Source: Holacanthus passer
Lineage: Eukaryota > Chordata > Actinopteri > Pomacanthidae
Assembly: GCA_025331565.1 (NCBI GenBank)
Contig: JAFREQ010000014.1
Location: forward strand, 10,186,501-10,250,500
Length of the DNA: 64,000 bases
Reading direction: 5' to 3'
The notes beneath the pieces were generated by a model that searched no databases, was not told the origin of the DNA, and saw nothing but the letters and a program-made list of their open reading frames with translations. Numbering within the stretch: the first letter of the stretch is position 1; every line of letters starts with the position of its first letter. Position numbers and translations under genes: made by a program. This document shows, one piece after another, positions 12,544-24,360 of the stretch.

Positions 12544-14454
12544 CTTCTCCATCTATGGTGGAAATGTGGCAGTTATGATAACACTGACAGCTGCTCTTTC
12601 GTGCCATAACATGCTGCTGTTATACAAGCGAAATAAACTAAACCTATTTATTATAGCTGAGTAATAATAATCAAACAATAACCAAGCTAATCTTATAGGA
12701 AATTGTGCTAGTGACAATCTGCAGTCACACAGCAATTACTAATAAACCACTTATTAGTTACTTTGTAAAATTAAAGCAGCAAAAAGTTTTACTTATATAG
12801 CACTTTGGAGAAGAACAAGGCTTTAGCCACAAAATATTAAACTGACATGATAGAAACAGACATAATAATAATAAAATAGACTTAATAATATGAATGAACA
12901 TAAAACAAACTGGAAAGAAGTTCACTAAATTGGTCCAATACTAATATAAAAACCCCATGTAACATATGTTTTTGTGCGTGTCAGGCTGGGCTTTGGTGCT
13001 TTGTTGCACTGGGCAGTGAGTCTCTCCACAGCGTGAGTCAGACTGTTTGCTCTGCTGTGTGAGGACACACCTTTCACTGGAGCCCAGTGCATCGGACTCT
13101 GACCCAGGCTTGCACTCAGTCCAACACACACACTCTCAGCCTTGCCCCGGCTTTATACCACACCTGTATCTGCTTATTCTTTCCAGACAGAGGCCAATAT
13201 AATCACCTACTATTGACCTACTATAACGATTACAGATAAAGCACTTGATGCTCATCCTGATCCCTGGGCTGACATGACACTGCTTCACTCACAGGCTTCA
13301 CTTTGGAGAAGGCTGGCTTATAGCTGGCTTATCTTATAGAAGTAGTTTGCATGTCATTCCCTATGCAGAGAAGCAAAGCATGCACCAGCACTCTGTCATT
13401 CTAAACACTGAAGACTGAACTTTGTGTGTCTGTGTGTCAGTGTTGCTGCAGGGTTCAGATCATATGTGTTACTCTGCCATAAGGAAAAGCATGCACTATT
13501 TGGTGGTGACGTTTGACTGGCCTACTGCAGGCTCTTTGCATCCACCTGAATAAGCAATCATGATTAAAGTACCATTTTGGAAGAACTTGTCAGAGCATGC
13601 TTTATGAGCATGCAAAACAGATAGCGGCTAAAGAGGGCTGTTTTACAGCTGTGGACAGGAGCTGCTGCGAACAGCAGGCAGATATAAGCATATGAGCAGA
13701 AATGAGCTTGCAGAAGTTCATCTGTGTGAGAGCAACATTTCTTCAAGCCTTAGTTCATATTTGGCCATATGTTCCCTTTACAGTCCTCTGATATAAAAGA
13801 GTCTTTTATCAGCCACACTTGCAGCTGATATGCTTTGGCATATGCTTGCATTTGCTGATAAAGCACCAAACACGAAGTACAGCTGAGACTGATGAGGATG
13901 TCATGAATTAAGTATCTGGTCAAAACCAAAGTAACGGACAAATCAACATTTTGACCTGATGATGGAACTGGATGAAAAGTTGAGGGATCAACAAAGTGAT
14001 TTTAATTAATCCCGAGCGGGATGTGAATATCTGTATAAAATTTCTTAGCAATCCGTTCAGCAGTTGTTGAGATATTTTCATCTGCGCAAAAGAGGAGGGC
14101 CAACATTTCCATTCCGAGAGCCTCGCCGCTAGCACAGCTAAAAACACTGTGCAGCCATAAATTATTTAAGGAGTTTTTACAGCTATGACAGAGCAAAGGC
14201 ACCTTTGATCCCAATCCGGAAAAGAAAAATCATGTTTGATTTAGTGCCAAAGGAACCCACATAAATCAGAATCAGAGCATTTATATCATCGCTGTATCTA
14301 TAACACATGCTGCAAAGAGAAGACTATATTGAGTAGACTAGATTATCTTAGTGGGTTAAAGTTCTCTGTTTCTTTTTTCATTTAAATAAAGCCATTGTTC
14401 ATTGAGCACACACTTGCACATGAAACACGAAAGAAATTAGATAGATATGTGCAT
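12544..14454. other. lad1-tnni1 intergenic region
   Basis: The region contains the lad1 upstream sequence and AT-rich DNA without a supported exon. A dispersed repeat fragment lies at 13985-14080. Short open frames on the minus strand here have no splice support and no recognisable similarity. Confidence 0.6.
13985..14080 (-). repeat. Fragment of the same dispersed teleost repeat
   Basis: The segment CTGTATAAAATTTCTTAGCA followed by ATCCGTTCAGCAGTTGTTGAGATATTTTC is the complement-strand form of the repeat at 10460 and 19040. It lies in the lad1-tnni1 intergenic region. Confidence 0.5.
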
Positions 14455-14460
14455 TTTATT
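14455..14460 (-). terminator. tnni1: Candidate tnni1 polyadenylation signal
   Basis: AATAAA on the minus strand lies about 520 nt downstream of the tnni1 stop codon at 14978. This gives a 3' UTR of moderate length. It is the hexamer I favour, but others nearby cannot be excluded. Confidence 0.45.
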
Positions 14461-14977
14461 GTGTCAGTTTTCACATAAATCCAGCTAATGAAGTGCAAAT
14501 CGATTTGTTACAGTTCATAAAAACGCAGGACATGCTTATAGTGTATCACTGAGCAAGAATATAAGATGCAGTTTAATCTGACCAGGTCATGTACATATAA
14601 TATAATCTGACCTGCTGACTAAGTTATTGTCCACTTTTGTCTTCTGTAGATACAAGCTGCATTTTTTGACATTGCTGTACAAATAAAAGCCAAAATCTCT
14701 GGGCTTCAGGTGCAATATCAGTTATAAGAACAATACAAATAATAACATGTGGCACATAAATAAAGTCACTTTTTTTATATCAATGAACAGCAAACCGATC
14801 AGTTCTTAAGGAAAGTGGAGAAAACCTTTGAGGAGTGTGGGGACATCTTCACACCTCCGTTGCAGGAGCATACACAAGAATAACAGCAGTAGACTGAAAA
14901 CCAAAGCTGTAATAGACTGATTCAGATTCAGGGGGAGGGATGTCGCTCACATGACACCGACCCAGCACCTTCAGGGT

Positions 14978-16886
14978 TCACTGGGCAGGACCCTTAGCAG
15001 CATCGAACATCTTCTTCCTTCCCTCCATCCCTGACATGGCCTCCACGTTCTTCCTCCAGTCGCTGTCCTCAACTGGCCTCTTCTGCACACAGAGCAGCAG
15101 ATAGTTAGACGGTGTAAGACACGGTGTGAAAGAATGCCAACAGTCTTTACTGTTGTGACTGTGACTGTGAAGTAGAGCAGGTTCACAAACTCTTATTACC
15201 GTTGTGTCTAAGCCTTTGACACACATGATGTCACCTGGGAATTCCCTATGGGAATACTGTGTAACCATACAAGTAGAACTGGTTTACACCAACTGATACA
15301 CTCAGAGGCATATGCACCACATTGCACACCTGCACATGCACACACATACAGATACTCACCAGCACCTGCTTACAGGCACATGTATACACACACACGTACA
15401 CACATACACACACTGACCAGCGAGCAGAGCCGGTCACAAAAGCTTCTCTTCTGTGCACAATGGAATCATTGTCTTGTGTGCTGTTCCTCCTCTCACACAC
15501 ACATATGGTCACCGCCCTGCATTGGCCTACTGCTCAGTATCTCAAACACACCCTTCACACATGCATAAACACACTTTTCAGGTGTTCAATAGCTTTGGTG
15601 TCATTTGTGTACCTGAAACTTCACAGCAGCTACCTTGCACGCTCACCCTAAGGAAGAACATCTTGCTTGGGCTGGTTTGTGTTCTGTGTGTATCTGTATC
15701 TGTTTTTCTTTTTGCACACACCTTCTCAGTGTCCTCTTTCTTAACAGACTTGAGGTTGGCCCGAAGGTCCATGGAGACTTTGTGCTTGGAGCCCAGCAGC
15801 GAGCGAAGGATGGCATCAGCAGACACACGAACACGCCGAAGATTAGGCCTCTTGAATTTCCCCCTCAGGTCCAACACCTTGATGTTCAGGTCTTTAATCT
15901 GGACCAGAGACAGAGAATTGAACAGCAATCACCATTAATTCTGCAGGATTTTCTGATGGTGACTGTTCTCATCTTAGCTCATTGAAATGGGTAACTGTAC
16001 CTCACGTGTGTTGAGCATGACTTTGGCTTCAATGTCATATCGCTCTTCATCCACCACATCTACTTTGACATGGAGCTCTTTGCAGAGATCCTGTACATGG
16101 ACACACATAAAACACACACAAACATTAAAAAAAATATGTATTTTATGAAAGTGATCATTTAGAACAAAGGACGTATAAGAATTTCTGGAATTTGAGGACC
16201 AGTTACCTGCAGCTGCGCAAGGCTCAGGCCACTGGTGTTTAGAGGAGGAGCTCTCTCTGCCAGATACTTCTGTTTCTCTTCCTCTTTAACCAGGATCTCC
16301 TGTTCCAATTCCTCTTTGGCCTTTGCCACCATCAGACTCTGCACAAATCGACATATAATACGATGATGTAACACAAGATCAGGTTTGCATGTTTTTCTCA
16401 TGTAAGGTGCAACATTCAGGTCTCACAAAACTGGATGTTCATCTCTATATCAGTTGGATACAATACAGCTTCTCAGAACATGACCTCTGCTGCTCCCCTG
16501 TGGTCAAACACATGTATTACATTATAGTTTAGGTAATAAGGTCCATGACCTCTCTTACCTTGAGCATCAGCTTCCTTGAAGCTGAGATCTTTGGTTTCCT
16601 CTGGATGAAGAACATAATTCAGGACATTGCCAACACAACTCAAATGTTAATACTTCACTCGTAGCTTAAAATATCATCTAAACTGTTTATATGGAATATT
16701 TTTATCATTAAGAAATACTTTGATGAGAAAAAGAAAAAGATCTCACCTCTTGGCTGTAAAAGAAAATAGACAAGATTTAAGGAAAGATGAAACATAATTT
16801 GTAAACAAAGCTCAAAAATGTATGTAAATGTGCAAATGGTCTATAATAAGAACACAATGCCTGATCACTCACACATGCTCAGGCAT
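14978..16886 (-). CDS. tnni1: Troponin I, slow skeletal type
   Basis: Troponin I is the inhibitory subunit that blocks actomyosin ATPase at low calcium. Seven coding exons give 188 residues: 16873-16886 (ATG), 16747-16753 (a 7-nt micro-exon), 16559-16600, 16207-16338, 16001-16090, 15722-15898 and 14978-15082 (stop). The phases fit exactly, and the human slow protein is 187 residues. RKPKISASRKLMLKSLMVAK (about 8-27) is the troponin C-binding N-terminal helix. GKFKRPNLRRVRVS (108-121) is the inhibitory peptide. LLGSKHKVSMDLRANLKSVK is the switch and actin-binding region, and the C terminus is DWRKNVEAMSGMEGRKKMFD. There is no long cardiac-type N-terminal extension. Its position beside lad1 also favours TNNI1 over TNNI2 or TNNI3. 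Teleosts have several tnni1 paralogues, so a letter suffix cannot be assigned. Confidence 0.95.
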
Positions 16887-18569
16887 CCTGCTGATGAGGT
16901 CTCACTGGAGGAGAGATGGAAGAGATTAGACACACACACACACACACACATGCACGCGCTATGAACAGTTGTCAGTGTTTATTCACCAGCTTTTAGAGGA
17001 CCAGATCATCTTTCCATGCTTCTCTATGAACGCTCTCTCAGAATGCAAAGCCTGTTTTCTATGTATGTAAGCTGTCAGCAGACCAGTCATAGAAAACTCT
17101 ACATACTGACTTGTACCCTGCTGCTTGTTAATGCTATCTTGACACTTGATTATCATAGAAACGTGTATAGTAAATAGTTAGCGAAAAGTAATGGATAAAT
17201 ACATTTTGGATAAATGATCATTAGGTTAAACAGTTGAAAAAGTTAACTATAAGAAATGAATAAATGGTTGAAATAAATACCTAAATCTAATGTATTTAAA
17301 CTATAAAGTAAGAATAAATGCACAAAATAAAACCCAGATATAAGGAAACTCTCTCAGTTCATCTGACAGGGCTGTGGTGGTATGTCTGACAAAAAAGTTG
17401 CCACAACTTTAAATCCAGCTTTAAGTCTAGTATGAAGGCTATTGAGGTTTTGAGATCTCTGCTGCTGAGACTTGTATTCACCCCAAAATAAAGGTGGAAT
17501 TTTGTTGGTGGTGCATCAAAAATCTCCCAGTTGTTCAAAATAATTCTCAGACCTCCCTCTAGATAGTTTTGCTTAGGTGAGACTTTGTTCTCTTAAGTCG
17601 CCTCGTCAGGTCGTTCTGATAATATCATTTTCACTTCTGTCGTCACATCATCTTACCCCTCCTCTCCCTCGGTCGCATGGCCTTCTGCTCTTTATCGAAT
17701 CAACAAGCGATTTACAGCACTCACCCTTCTCTGTCTCTCCACATCTCACCCTTTCGCTTTTAACGTCCCTCTCTCACTTTACTATTGGGCTCCAGTTGAG
17801 AATGGCACCACCTAAGACCTCCTAACATGATGAGGTTACAAGCTGCTCCAGTGGATTAGGAAAATTCCAGACTGATAGCCATCTCTCCCGTCTCTCATCC
17901 CCATCTTTCTCCTCTGGATTATCTCAGGGAGAGGAATTTAGAGTGTTCTGTCTCCCTAAATAGACCAGGGGACATCTGACAGACAGCTGTGGAGGGTGAT
18001 TGTGCTCTGGGGTGCCCAGTCTGGATCAGGGATTTACCGACAGTAACTCATGGATGCTTATGAGCCTCTGTGGTGCAGCCAACTTGGCAATTCAAAAAAC
18101 AGCCCAAGGTGTTTTGGAAAGTTCACGTCAGACTCAGATTTGAACAGAGCTGCTTCGGCTACAGATTTAAACTAGTTTGTATTATTTTTATTAATCATCT
18201 TGTAGAGTTGCACTTATGGTTTAGGTGCAGCAATAGCCCCAAGGGTGAAACCAGGCTATCCAGAAAATGATATTAACACTTTACACCTCTACATCTCTAC
18301 TAATATCCCTGTTCACTGAATCTTATATTGTGCACTGGTCCCCCATAAAAACAAGAAATCAGAACAGAAGGCAATTACATTTTCTTTGTATAAACCATTA
18401 GATCCAGAATTGTTTGCAACTTAGATAAAGTCTATAAGGCAAATTTTCAAACAAAAAATTGTTGTACCAAACAAATATATATCTATTCAAACTCCATTTA
18501 GTATTTGCACCATATGTGCAAAGTTAGGCCTAATGCTGCACCTGAAAAACTTTTCACACCATGAAGGTA
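16887..18569. other. tnni1: tnni1 intron 1
   Basis: This is noncoding sequence between the presumed UTR exon and the exon carrying the start codon. It includes a short (CA)n run at about 16930-16950. No further exon is evident. Confidence 0.55.
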
Positions 18570-18575
18570 TCTTAC

Positions 18576-18640
18576 CGGTGTTAGAGGCAGGAGAGCGATG
18601 CGACAGTGGCAGAGGCAGGACGGACAAATCAGAGATGAGG
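18576..18640 (-). promoter_or_regulatory. tnni1: tnni1 noncoding exon 1 with TATA-like box upstream
   Basis: A donor (GTAAGA on the minus strand) at 18575-18570 closes a short purine-poor exon. A TTAAATA motif at 18667-18661 sits about 25-30 bp upstream of where transcription would start. The coding start in the next exon is about 1.7 kb away, so the first intron (16890-18575) could hold enhancer elements. This is inferred from signals only. Confidence 0.45.
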
Positions 18641-19039
18641 CCAAGGATTTGGTGTTCCTCTATTTAACTGCATCCCCGATTGTCTCGCTCTCTCGTTCTC
18701 TTTTGTTAGTGGAGGCTATTATTAGTCAAGCCCATCTCTCTTACTGCCTAATCTTGCTTTGTCCATTTGTCTCTCGCAGATTCAATATAAACCAGGGGCC
18801 AGCAGTCAGAGCTTTGGCCTCGCACGACACGGGAGGATGGAGGCAACTCAGATGATAAACTATAGGTAGGGATTTTTATGTTTGTACCGGTGAAAAGATT
18901 GTCTGGAAAAGGACATGAAACAGAATAAAAATGGGAGTATTTTGTTTAGAAGGGCTGGAAGAAAGAGAGAGTGTTGTTACACAGTATTTTTAGCCGCACT
19001 AGTGGCTTTAAGGCTGTTTGTTCGCCACTTTAGTCCAGA

Positions 19040-19625
19040 CTGAAATATCCCAACAACTATTGGATGGAATGCTATGAAAATATGTCTGTGAAAGTTCTCA
19101 GTCATCCAGGTCATGGTATTCAAGTGGGAGTTGAATCAAAGGCAACTGGACTTGGTTGTACGCAAGTCCAGTTGCCTTTGGTTCAACGCCTACTTGAATG
19201 CTATGAAATTCTGTACGAACACCTGTGATCCTCAGATGACAAATGTCAGTGTCTTTGGTGAGTGAGTGACTTTTTCTGTAGCAACACTATGAGGTTTATA
19301 TTTTTGTTTTTTAGTGCAATACCTTGACATCTAATGGACGGATTGGCACGTCAAGTCATCCAATACTTTAATTTACGACAAAAAACCTGCACACACCACA
19401 CACGTTGCCTGAGAACAGCTAATGACATTCTCATCAGCCTCAGCTGTTTACTTTGTGTTTAGTGCTAATTAGCCAATGCTGGCACACTAACAAGCTAAAT
19501 TAAGATGGAGAACATAGCAAACATTGTACCAACGATTAACATTGTCATATGAGCATGTTAACACGCCGACATTAGCATTTAGCTCAAAGCAATGCTGCTG
19601 TCCATGAGTTCAGCCTCACCGAGCT
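19040..19625 (+). repeat. Long copy of the dispersed teleost repeat, interrupted by a hairpin element
   Basis: The copy begins with CAACAACTATTGGATGGAAT and continues, after the insertion at 19080-19196, with CTATGAAATTCTGTACGAAC and later the GCATGTTAACACGCCGACATTAGCATTTAGC part. The last part is a frequent signature in fish noncoding DNA. This is the longest copy in the window. The orientation is arbitrary, and no coding capacity is seen. Confidence 0.55.
19080..19196 (+). mobile_element. Foldback/MITE-like insertion with a 36-bp hairpin
   Basis: Two 36-nt arms (19119-19154 and 19163-19198) are complementary at all but about four positions and are separated by an 8-nt loop. The sequence AATGCTATGAAA is present on both sides (19068-19079 and 19197-19208). 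This looks like a 12-bp target-site duplication made when the element entered an older repeat. It is non-autonomous, and no transposase frame is present. Confidence 0.6.
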
Positions 19626-19910
19626 GCTTGGCATGTCTGTGGAGTCGTGTGTTTACCCACACCTAAACCTCGCAGATCACAATGTTACAGACATGTTTGC
19701 AGGGAGGTCCTTGGGAAATTTTTGCCCTGTATTAAGCCTCTCAGACAGACCATCACTGTCAGGCAGATACACACAACTTTTTTGTTTTTTTAATCTTTCT
19801 CTTATTGATCTAAATGTAGTACTTGAAGCAATTCAGCTTATTTGATGAAGTTGGTGTACTTGCACGATTCTTGCAATTTTTGGGTTGTATCCACATTTGA
19901 ATGCACGTAT

Positions 19911-19950
19911 TGTCCGTTGCTTTGGATAAAAGTGAATAAATGTAATGTAA
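19911..19950 (+). repeat. L2/V-SINE-type 3' tail
   Basis: GTTGCTTTGGATAAAAGTG followed by AATAAATGTAATGTAA resembles the conserved 3' tail shared by fish L2-clade LINEs and the SINEs they mobilise (typically CTTTGGATAAAAGCGTCTGC). Only the tail is recognisable. Confidence 0.55.
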
Positions 19951-19959
19951 AATATGATG

Positions 19960-21830
19960 AAACAACTAAATTATAATTAAGTTTTCTGATGCTGTCACAG
20001 TAATACAACAAATGAATAGGACAGCTTGTTGGGGCAGTGGTCTGGAGGACATTCGATCTGGAAGGCTCAGTCAAAGGGGAAATGTCCTTCAGTGAGTATA
20101 TAGCACTGTACTATAATATAATGATGATATCATTTTTATGTTGTTACAGTGGCATCTTTCATTGAATAGATGCATTGACAAGACAATTTTTCATTCACAA
20201 GAAGTGAATGTATTTAACCTCTGCTGGGTTCACTTTCTCAAGATGCCTACTTTTTGGTTCTGATTACCATGACAGTTTTCTTTCCTCTTTGTGTTAAAGC
20301 TAAACTACAAAATAGCTAAATTGTTGTGATATGTTGACTCACAGATCAAGGTCAATCAAAAACCAAGAACCCTCCCTGGGAGAAAAAAAAAGGGAGTGAC
20401 ACATTTCACACTGTGATATGGTATTTCAGGTTTACACAGTATGGGGAGGAGGAGGGGTTAATGTATGCGATGGATTGAGGAAACCAAAAGTGTGACACAC
20501 ATATAGAAAAAAACTTATTAGATACAGTAGACAGATGATAAAATCCGATAGGAGCCTGCACCACATGATGAACTTTGATGTCCAAACCACAGAGAAGCCT
20601 CATATACACACCCACACCCACACCTTGCCAAACAGCAGTGACTGAGAAGCTCTCCTCTCTCAACAGGAGAGAGAGAGACCTCTAGTGGTTTAACATCCAC
20701 ACAGCAGACAACGCCTCCATTTGGCATAGCCTGAGAAGAATAATGTTTTTTAAAACATTAATCTCAAGGCCTTGTCAAAGAAGTATGCACATACAGACTT
20801 TCTCTTTCTACAAGCACTGATAAACTAATCACATTACTGTCCTGTTTGCCATAACACCAGTGTTAACATAAGGCAAACATTGTTCTGACTAACACTCACT
20901 CAACTCGACATTGGCCTCAGTTCTCGGACATGGTTTATGAAATTGCAGGTCACTGTATGTGTGTGTTTATTTGCTGAGAAAGCCAGACACCCTGGACAGA
21001 GGTTAGGATGTTTACAAAGGACATTCCTCTGAGCAGTGTGAGCACACACACTCCTGACGGGATTGGACTTTAATGACGTATTGCTCGTAACCACCACTGA
21101 GCACACACACTTCTCCTCAGATCTCCCTCACATACATTATTCTGTGTATTCACACCTGCCCACACATACACACACTGTTTAGACCAATGATCCATCACTT
21201 GGTGTCTCCACTCCTTGCAGCGCTCCTGGTCTCTTGCTGACTCATGCGGTGTGGCTAGCTTTGGGGTTTTCCACAGTAATGAGAGAAGTCGCTACACAAT
21301 CAACCCTTTATTCCTGGCCTGTACTGAGCTCCACGGCCGCACACAGCTCACACACAGACTGTTATATTCTTGACACACAAGATGCTTGAATGAACAATAT
21401 AAGCCAGGCCTCACTAACGAGAGTCTGCTGATGCTGAGGACTCGCTGAATTTCATGCTGGATGTGCACGTATGCTTCTGTAGGTGAATATGTGTGGGTGG
21501 ATGTTTGTGTGCACATGCCTCAGGCTTCTCATTAGTCCTCCACTCTGCCGAGAACAAAAGGTGTCCCGACTTCAGCACACACGCAAGAGACGGAGAGCAA
21601 TGCCACAGTGTGTGTGTATATGTCTGCGGTGTGTGTTTTCCAGAGGCTATAACAGCAAGGTTACACCACAACTGGAAACAGATGAACTCAGCAATTAATG
21701 GTCTGAACCTAAAATAAATTGCAGCTGACTGTTTTGTTCCAGGAGACATTATGTGTTCCAGAGTAGAGATCTGAGGCATTGTTCAAAAATAGAAACTCAA
21801 ATAAATATGTCAGCACTTCTGGATTAACTG
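19960..21830. other. tnni1-phlda3 intergenic DNA
   Basis: No splice-supported exon was seen. Several short open frames exist, but they overlap low-complexity or CA-rich sequence. The part next to 21838 may be the distal end of the phlda3 transcript. Confidence 0.5.
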
Positions 21831-21837
21831 ACAAAAA

Positions 21838-21843
21838 TTTATT
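21838..21843 (-). terminator. phlda3: Possible phlda3 polyadenylation signal
   Basis: AATAAA on the minus strand, about 1.7 kb downstream of the phlda3 stop, is one candidate for the end of the 3' UTR exon. It is weakly supported, because the acceptor of that exon could not be placed. Confidence 0.25.
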
Positions 21844-22787
21844 CGAAGAGTGTAATACTGGATTCAGCAAATATATAGAATACAATGTGCAATGACTATG
21901 AGCAAAATAGTTATTCTTCATGTTCAGCTTTAGAAAAACATGCAGCTCTGTTCAGTCTATAAGAAAAGTTTTCAAAGCCAGTAAAGCGGCCATCAAAAGC
22001 AAGACAGAAGGAACAAAGTGACCCCTGTTTCAGCAACGTTATAAAACATCTGGAAATTATGTCCAAAGTAGAAGATATTTCTGAAACATCAAGGCACAAG
22101 GGGTAAAAAGTGTCCCAGCTCCTCAGTGTCCAAATAACGCCACCAGTCTCTATCCACAGTGACCTCAAGCACTGAGGTCATGACAGAAAAAACACTTTCA
22201 TCCATGTTTACAGTAGGTCAGATTCCTAGGTTTTATATGACAGCGTGAATAAGCTCATGTAGGAAGACAAGAAATGCGTCTGTGACTCTTCAGTCCTTTA
22301 ATCCATATTTGCTGAGGGCCTTTCCCATCATGCCATGCGCCACAGAATCAAGTCGATGGATCTTCTACCCTTCTCCACTCTGATTGGTTCCCTCCCAGGA
22401 AGTAAAAAAAAAAAAGGCTGGAAAAATAAGAGCAGATTTTTTAATATACAATTGTTACTGGGGAAGCTGATGATGATCAACAAAATGCATTTGTAGTGAG
22501 TTACATTACACTGTTACCAGGGCTACTAAGTTAATTTGGGCACTTGACTACTGCAGCTCTCTTAAGGAAGCATCGCTGTGGATTCCTGGACTGTGAGCTC
22601 ATAGTTCAGACTTACACACTCAGTTCATGAACATTTGAGATTTCAGTGACCACTTTCAGTAAATAACAGTGTCGTCATGTGGCGCCGCCGATTGTCTCTT
22701 CATGTGGAAAAGCTGAAAAGATATGTGGCCCTGGTCACCTCAAATGTCCAACTTTCTTTATGTACTTAAGAGAAGGCTATATGTTTA

Positions 22788-22812
22788 TGTGTGTGTGTGT
22801 GTGTGTGTGTGT
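22788..22812 (+). repeat. (TG)n microsatellite
   Basis: A run of about 25 bp of TG units, downstream of phlda3. Confidence 0.85.
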
Positions 22813-23170
22813 TTAAAAATACTTGGCTGCCTAGTGAGGGAGAGGCAGGCAGATGTTATTTTGGAGGCTCACATTGCATCGTAATTATGTCCTCGAGTGA
22901 GAGTGGGTTTGTGTTCTGAGGAGACCGTGGAGCATTAAAAAGTTCATGACCACGGTTAAGGAAAAACTGACACGACTTTCACTCCAGTGGAACATCTAAA
23001 CACTGAAGTGGTGCTTGTAAATAACCTTTAGCTTGAGGACTGAGTACCACCTCATCCCCGAGTGGATGTTTTCATTCCATCCAGTCACTGCAGGAGCTTG
23101 TTAGAATTAACACCCCTCCAACCACAGAGGGGAGATTATCAGTGAGACAAGGGGTGAGATGAGGGAGACT

Positions 23171-23213
23171 GTTTTGATAAGTCCTTTATTAGTCCCACAA
23201 TGGGGAAATGTAC
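23171..23213 (-). repeat. LINE 3' tail, reverse orientation
   Basis: The complement reads TTTCCCCATTGTGGGACTAA then TAAAGGACTTATCAAAA. This is the same tail as at 27555 and 33550 (TTTCCCCACTGTGGGACGAA), in the opposite direction. It lies downstream of phlda3 and may be transcribed in its 3' UTR. Confidence 0.7.
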
Positions 23214-23505
23214 AAAATGGGAATGATGGGAATTGATTGAGAAATTCTAGCAAGGAGGAAAAAAAAGACAGCAATTTATGACATTTTATCTTTGAGGTGA
23301 TGCTTTGACTTGGGTTTTACTGTCAATCTCAGAAACTTGGTGCTGGGAGTGAACCTACAGGAGGGTGTGGTGCCACACATTTCCCCAAATCTAGAAAAAA
23401 AAAGTTTAAACCTAAATAAATATAAGATCCTTCTCAAACCTCTTTGTCTGCATTTTGATGACATACCAAGTCTACTGCACCACAAGCTGTCTTACCTGGA
23501 GCAGG

Positions 23506-23940
23506 TCAGAGCTCCTCATCTTCCCCGGTGCTGCCCAGGTGTGCGGTGGACAGGTGTCTGCTCCGCCCTGTCTGCACGGCCTGCAGGTTCTTGTATCGCA
23601 CCAGCGCCAAGGCGATCTCGGCGTTCCAGGCTGTGCCATCCTGCGCGCACCGAAAGTCAATCTCCTTCCCCGTGGCCATCACCACGGTGAAGTACACCAG
23701 CCCCCGCTTGTGCTCCACGCAGTCCACGGTGGCCATGCGCTCAAAGCGGAGCTCCTTGGCTCTGGAGCTCCACGCCGAGCCGCGCGCATCACCGCCGCCG
23801 CCGCCGCCTTTGCAGTCGTGCAGCCGCAGCCCCTCCTCGGTGAGCACGCAGCGCTTCTTCTTCCACAGCTGGAGGAGGCCGCTGCTGCGCTTCTCCAGCA
23901 GCCCGTCTCTCATCACCTTGGCCGGCAGAGACATGGCCAC
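23506..23940 (-). CDS. phlda3: Pleckstrin homology-like domain family A member 3
   Basis: PHLDA3 is a small PH-domain protein. In mammals it is p53-induced and competes with AKT for membrane phosphoinositides. The single coding exon encodes 144 residues starting at 23940. LLEKRSSGLLQLWKKKRCVL (about 14-33) is the family's PH strand 1-2 region. ELRFERMATVDCVE, VYFTVV, EIDFRC and WNAEIALALVRYKNLQAVQT follow the human order. Human PHLDA3 is 127 residues. The extra length is mainly a glycine-rich insertion near residues 45-60 and a longer C terminus ending GSTGEDEEL. A strong donor (GTAAGA) at 23495-23490, ten bases after the stop, shows an intron in the 3' UTR. The coding exon is GC-rich, with CpGs, unlike the AT-rich flanks. 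Confidence 0.95.
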   Translation of the reverse strand: MAMSLPAKVMRDGLLEKRSSGLLQLWKKKRCVLTEEGLRLHDCKGGGGGGDARGSAWSSRAKELRFERMATVDCVEHKRGLVYFTVVMATGKEIDFRCAQDGTAWNAEIALALVRYKNLQAVQTGRSRHLSTAHLGSTGEDEEL

Positions 23941-24360
23941 GCTGCGCCGGGACGAGTCTTCAGACGGAGCCCAGATTTGGAGAGTCTCCAGGTGCGGTGC
24001 GTCTCAAGATTAATCCATCAAATCTCATGTGTTATTACATCGGTTTCCAGTGTCCGTCAGGAGGACATGTTAGTGTGCGTTATGGCATTAATGAAATGTA
24101 AAAACTCTCATATACCGTGTGCATGTGGGGGGGGTCCAACGCGTGCGTAATGACAGCGCGCCTGGATGTTGGAAGGCTGGTCCGCCTGGATATGTTTGAA
24201 CATGCCCGGCTCCTCTGTGCACCTTCTCCCCCTTCTGCAGCACCACGCCTCCTCCTGGTGACGGCAGTGAGTGTGTGTGAGTGCATGTATAGACAATTGG
24301 ATTTTACAGCACTCTGTTTGTGTGTGTGTGTGTGTGTGTGTCTGTAACAAAGAGATACAG
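23941..24360 (-). promoter_or_regulatory. phlda3: phlda3 upstream/CpG-rich region
   Basis: The coding exon and the first 250 bp upstream are relatively CpG-rich for this window, which suggests the promoter lies immediately upstream. A (TG)n run occupies about 24316-24342. I could not identify a convincing p53 response element by eye. Confidence 0.35.

Noticed and set aside
23455..24150. Plus-strand 231-codon open frame
   Set aside because: It is antisense to the GC-rich phlda3 coding exon. High GC content removes stops, and nothing in it is recognisable.
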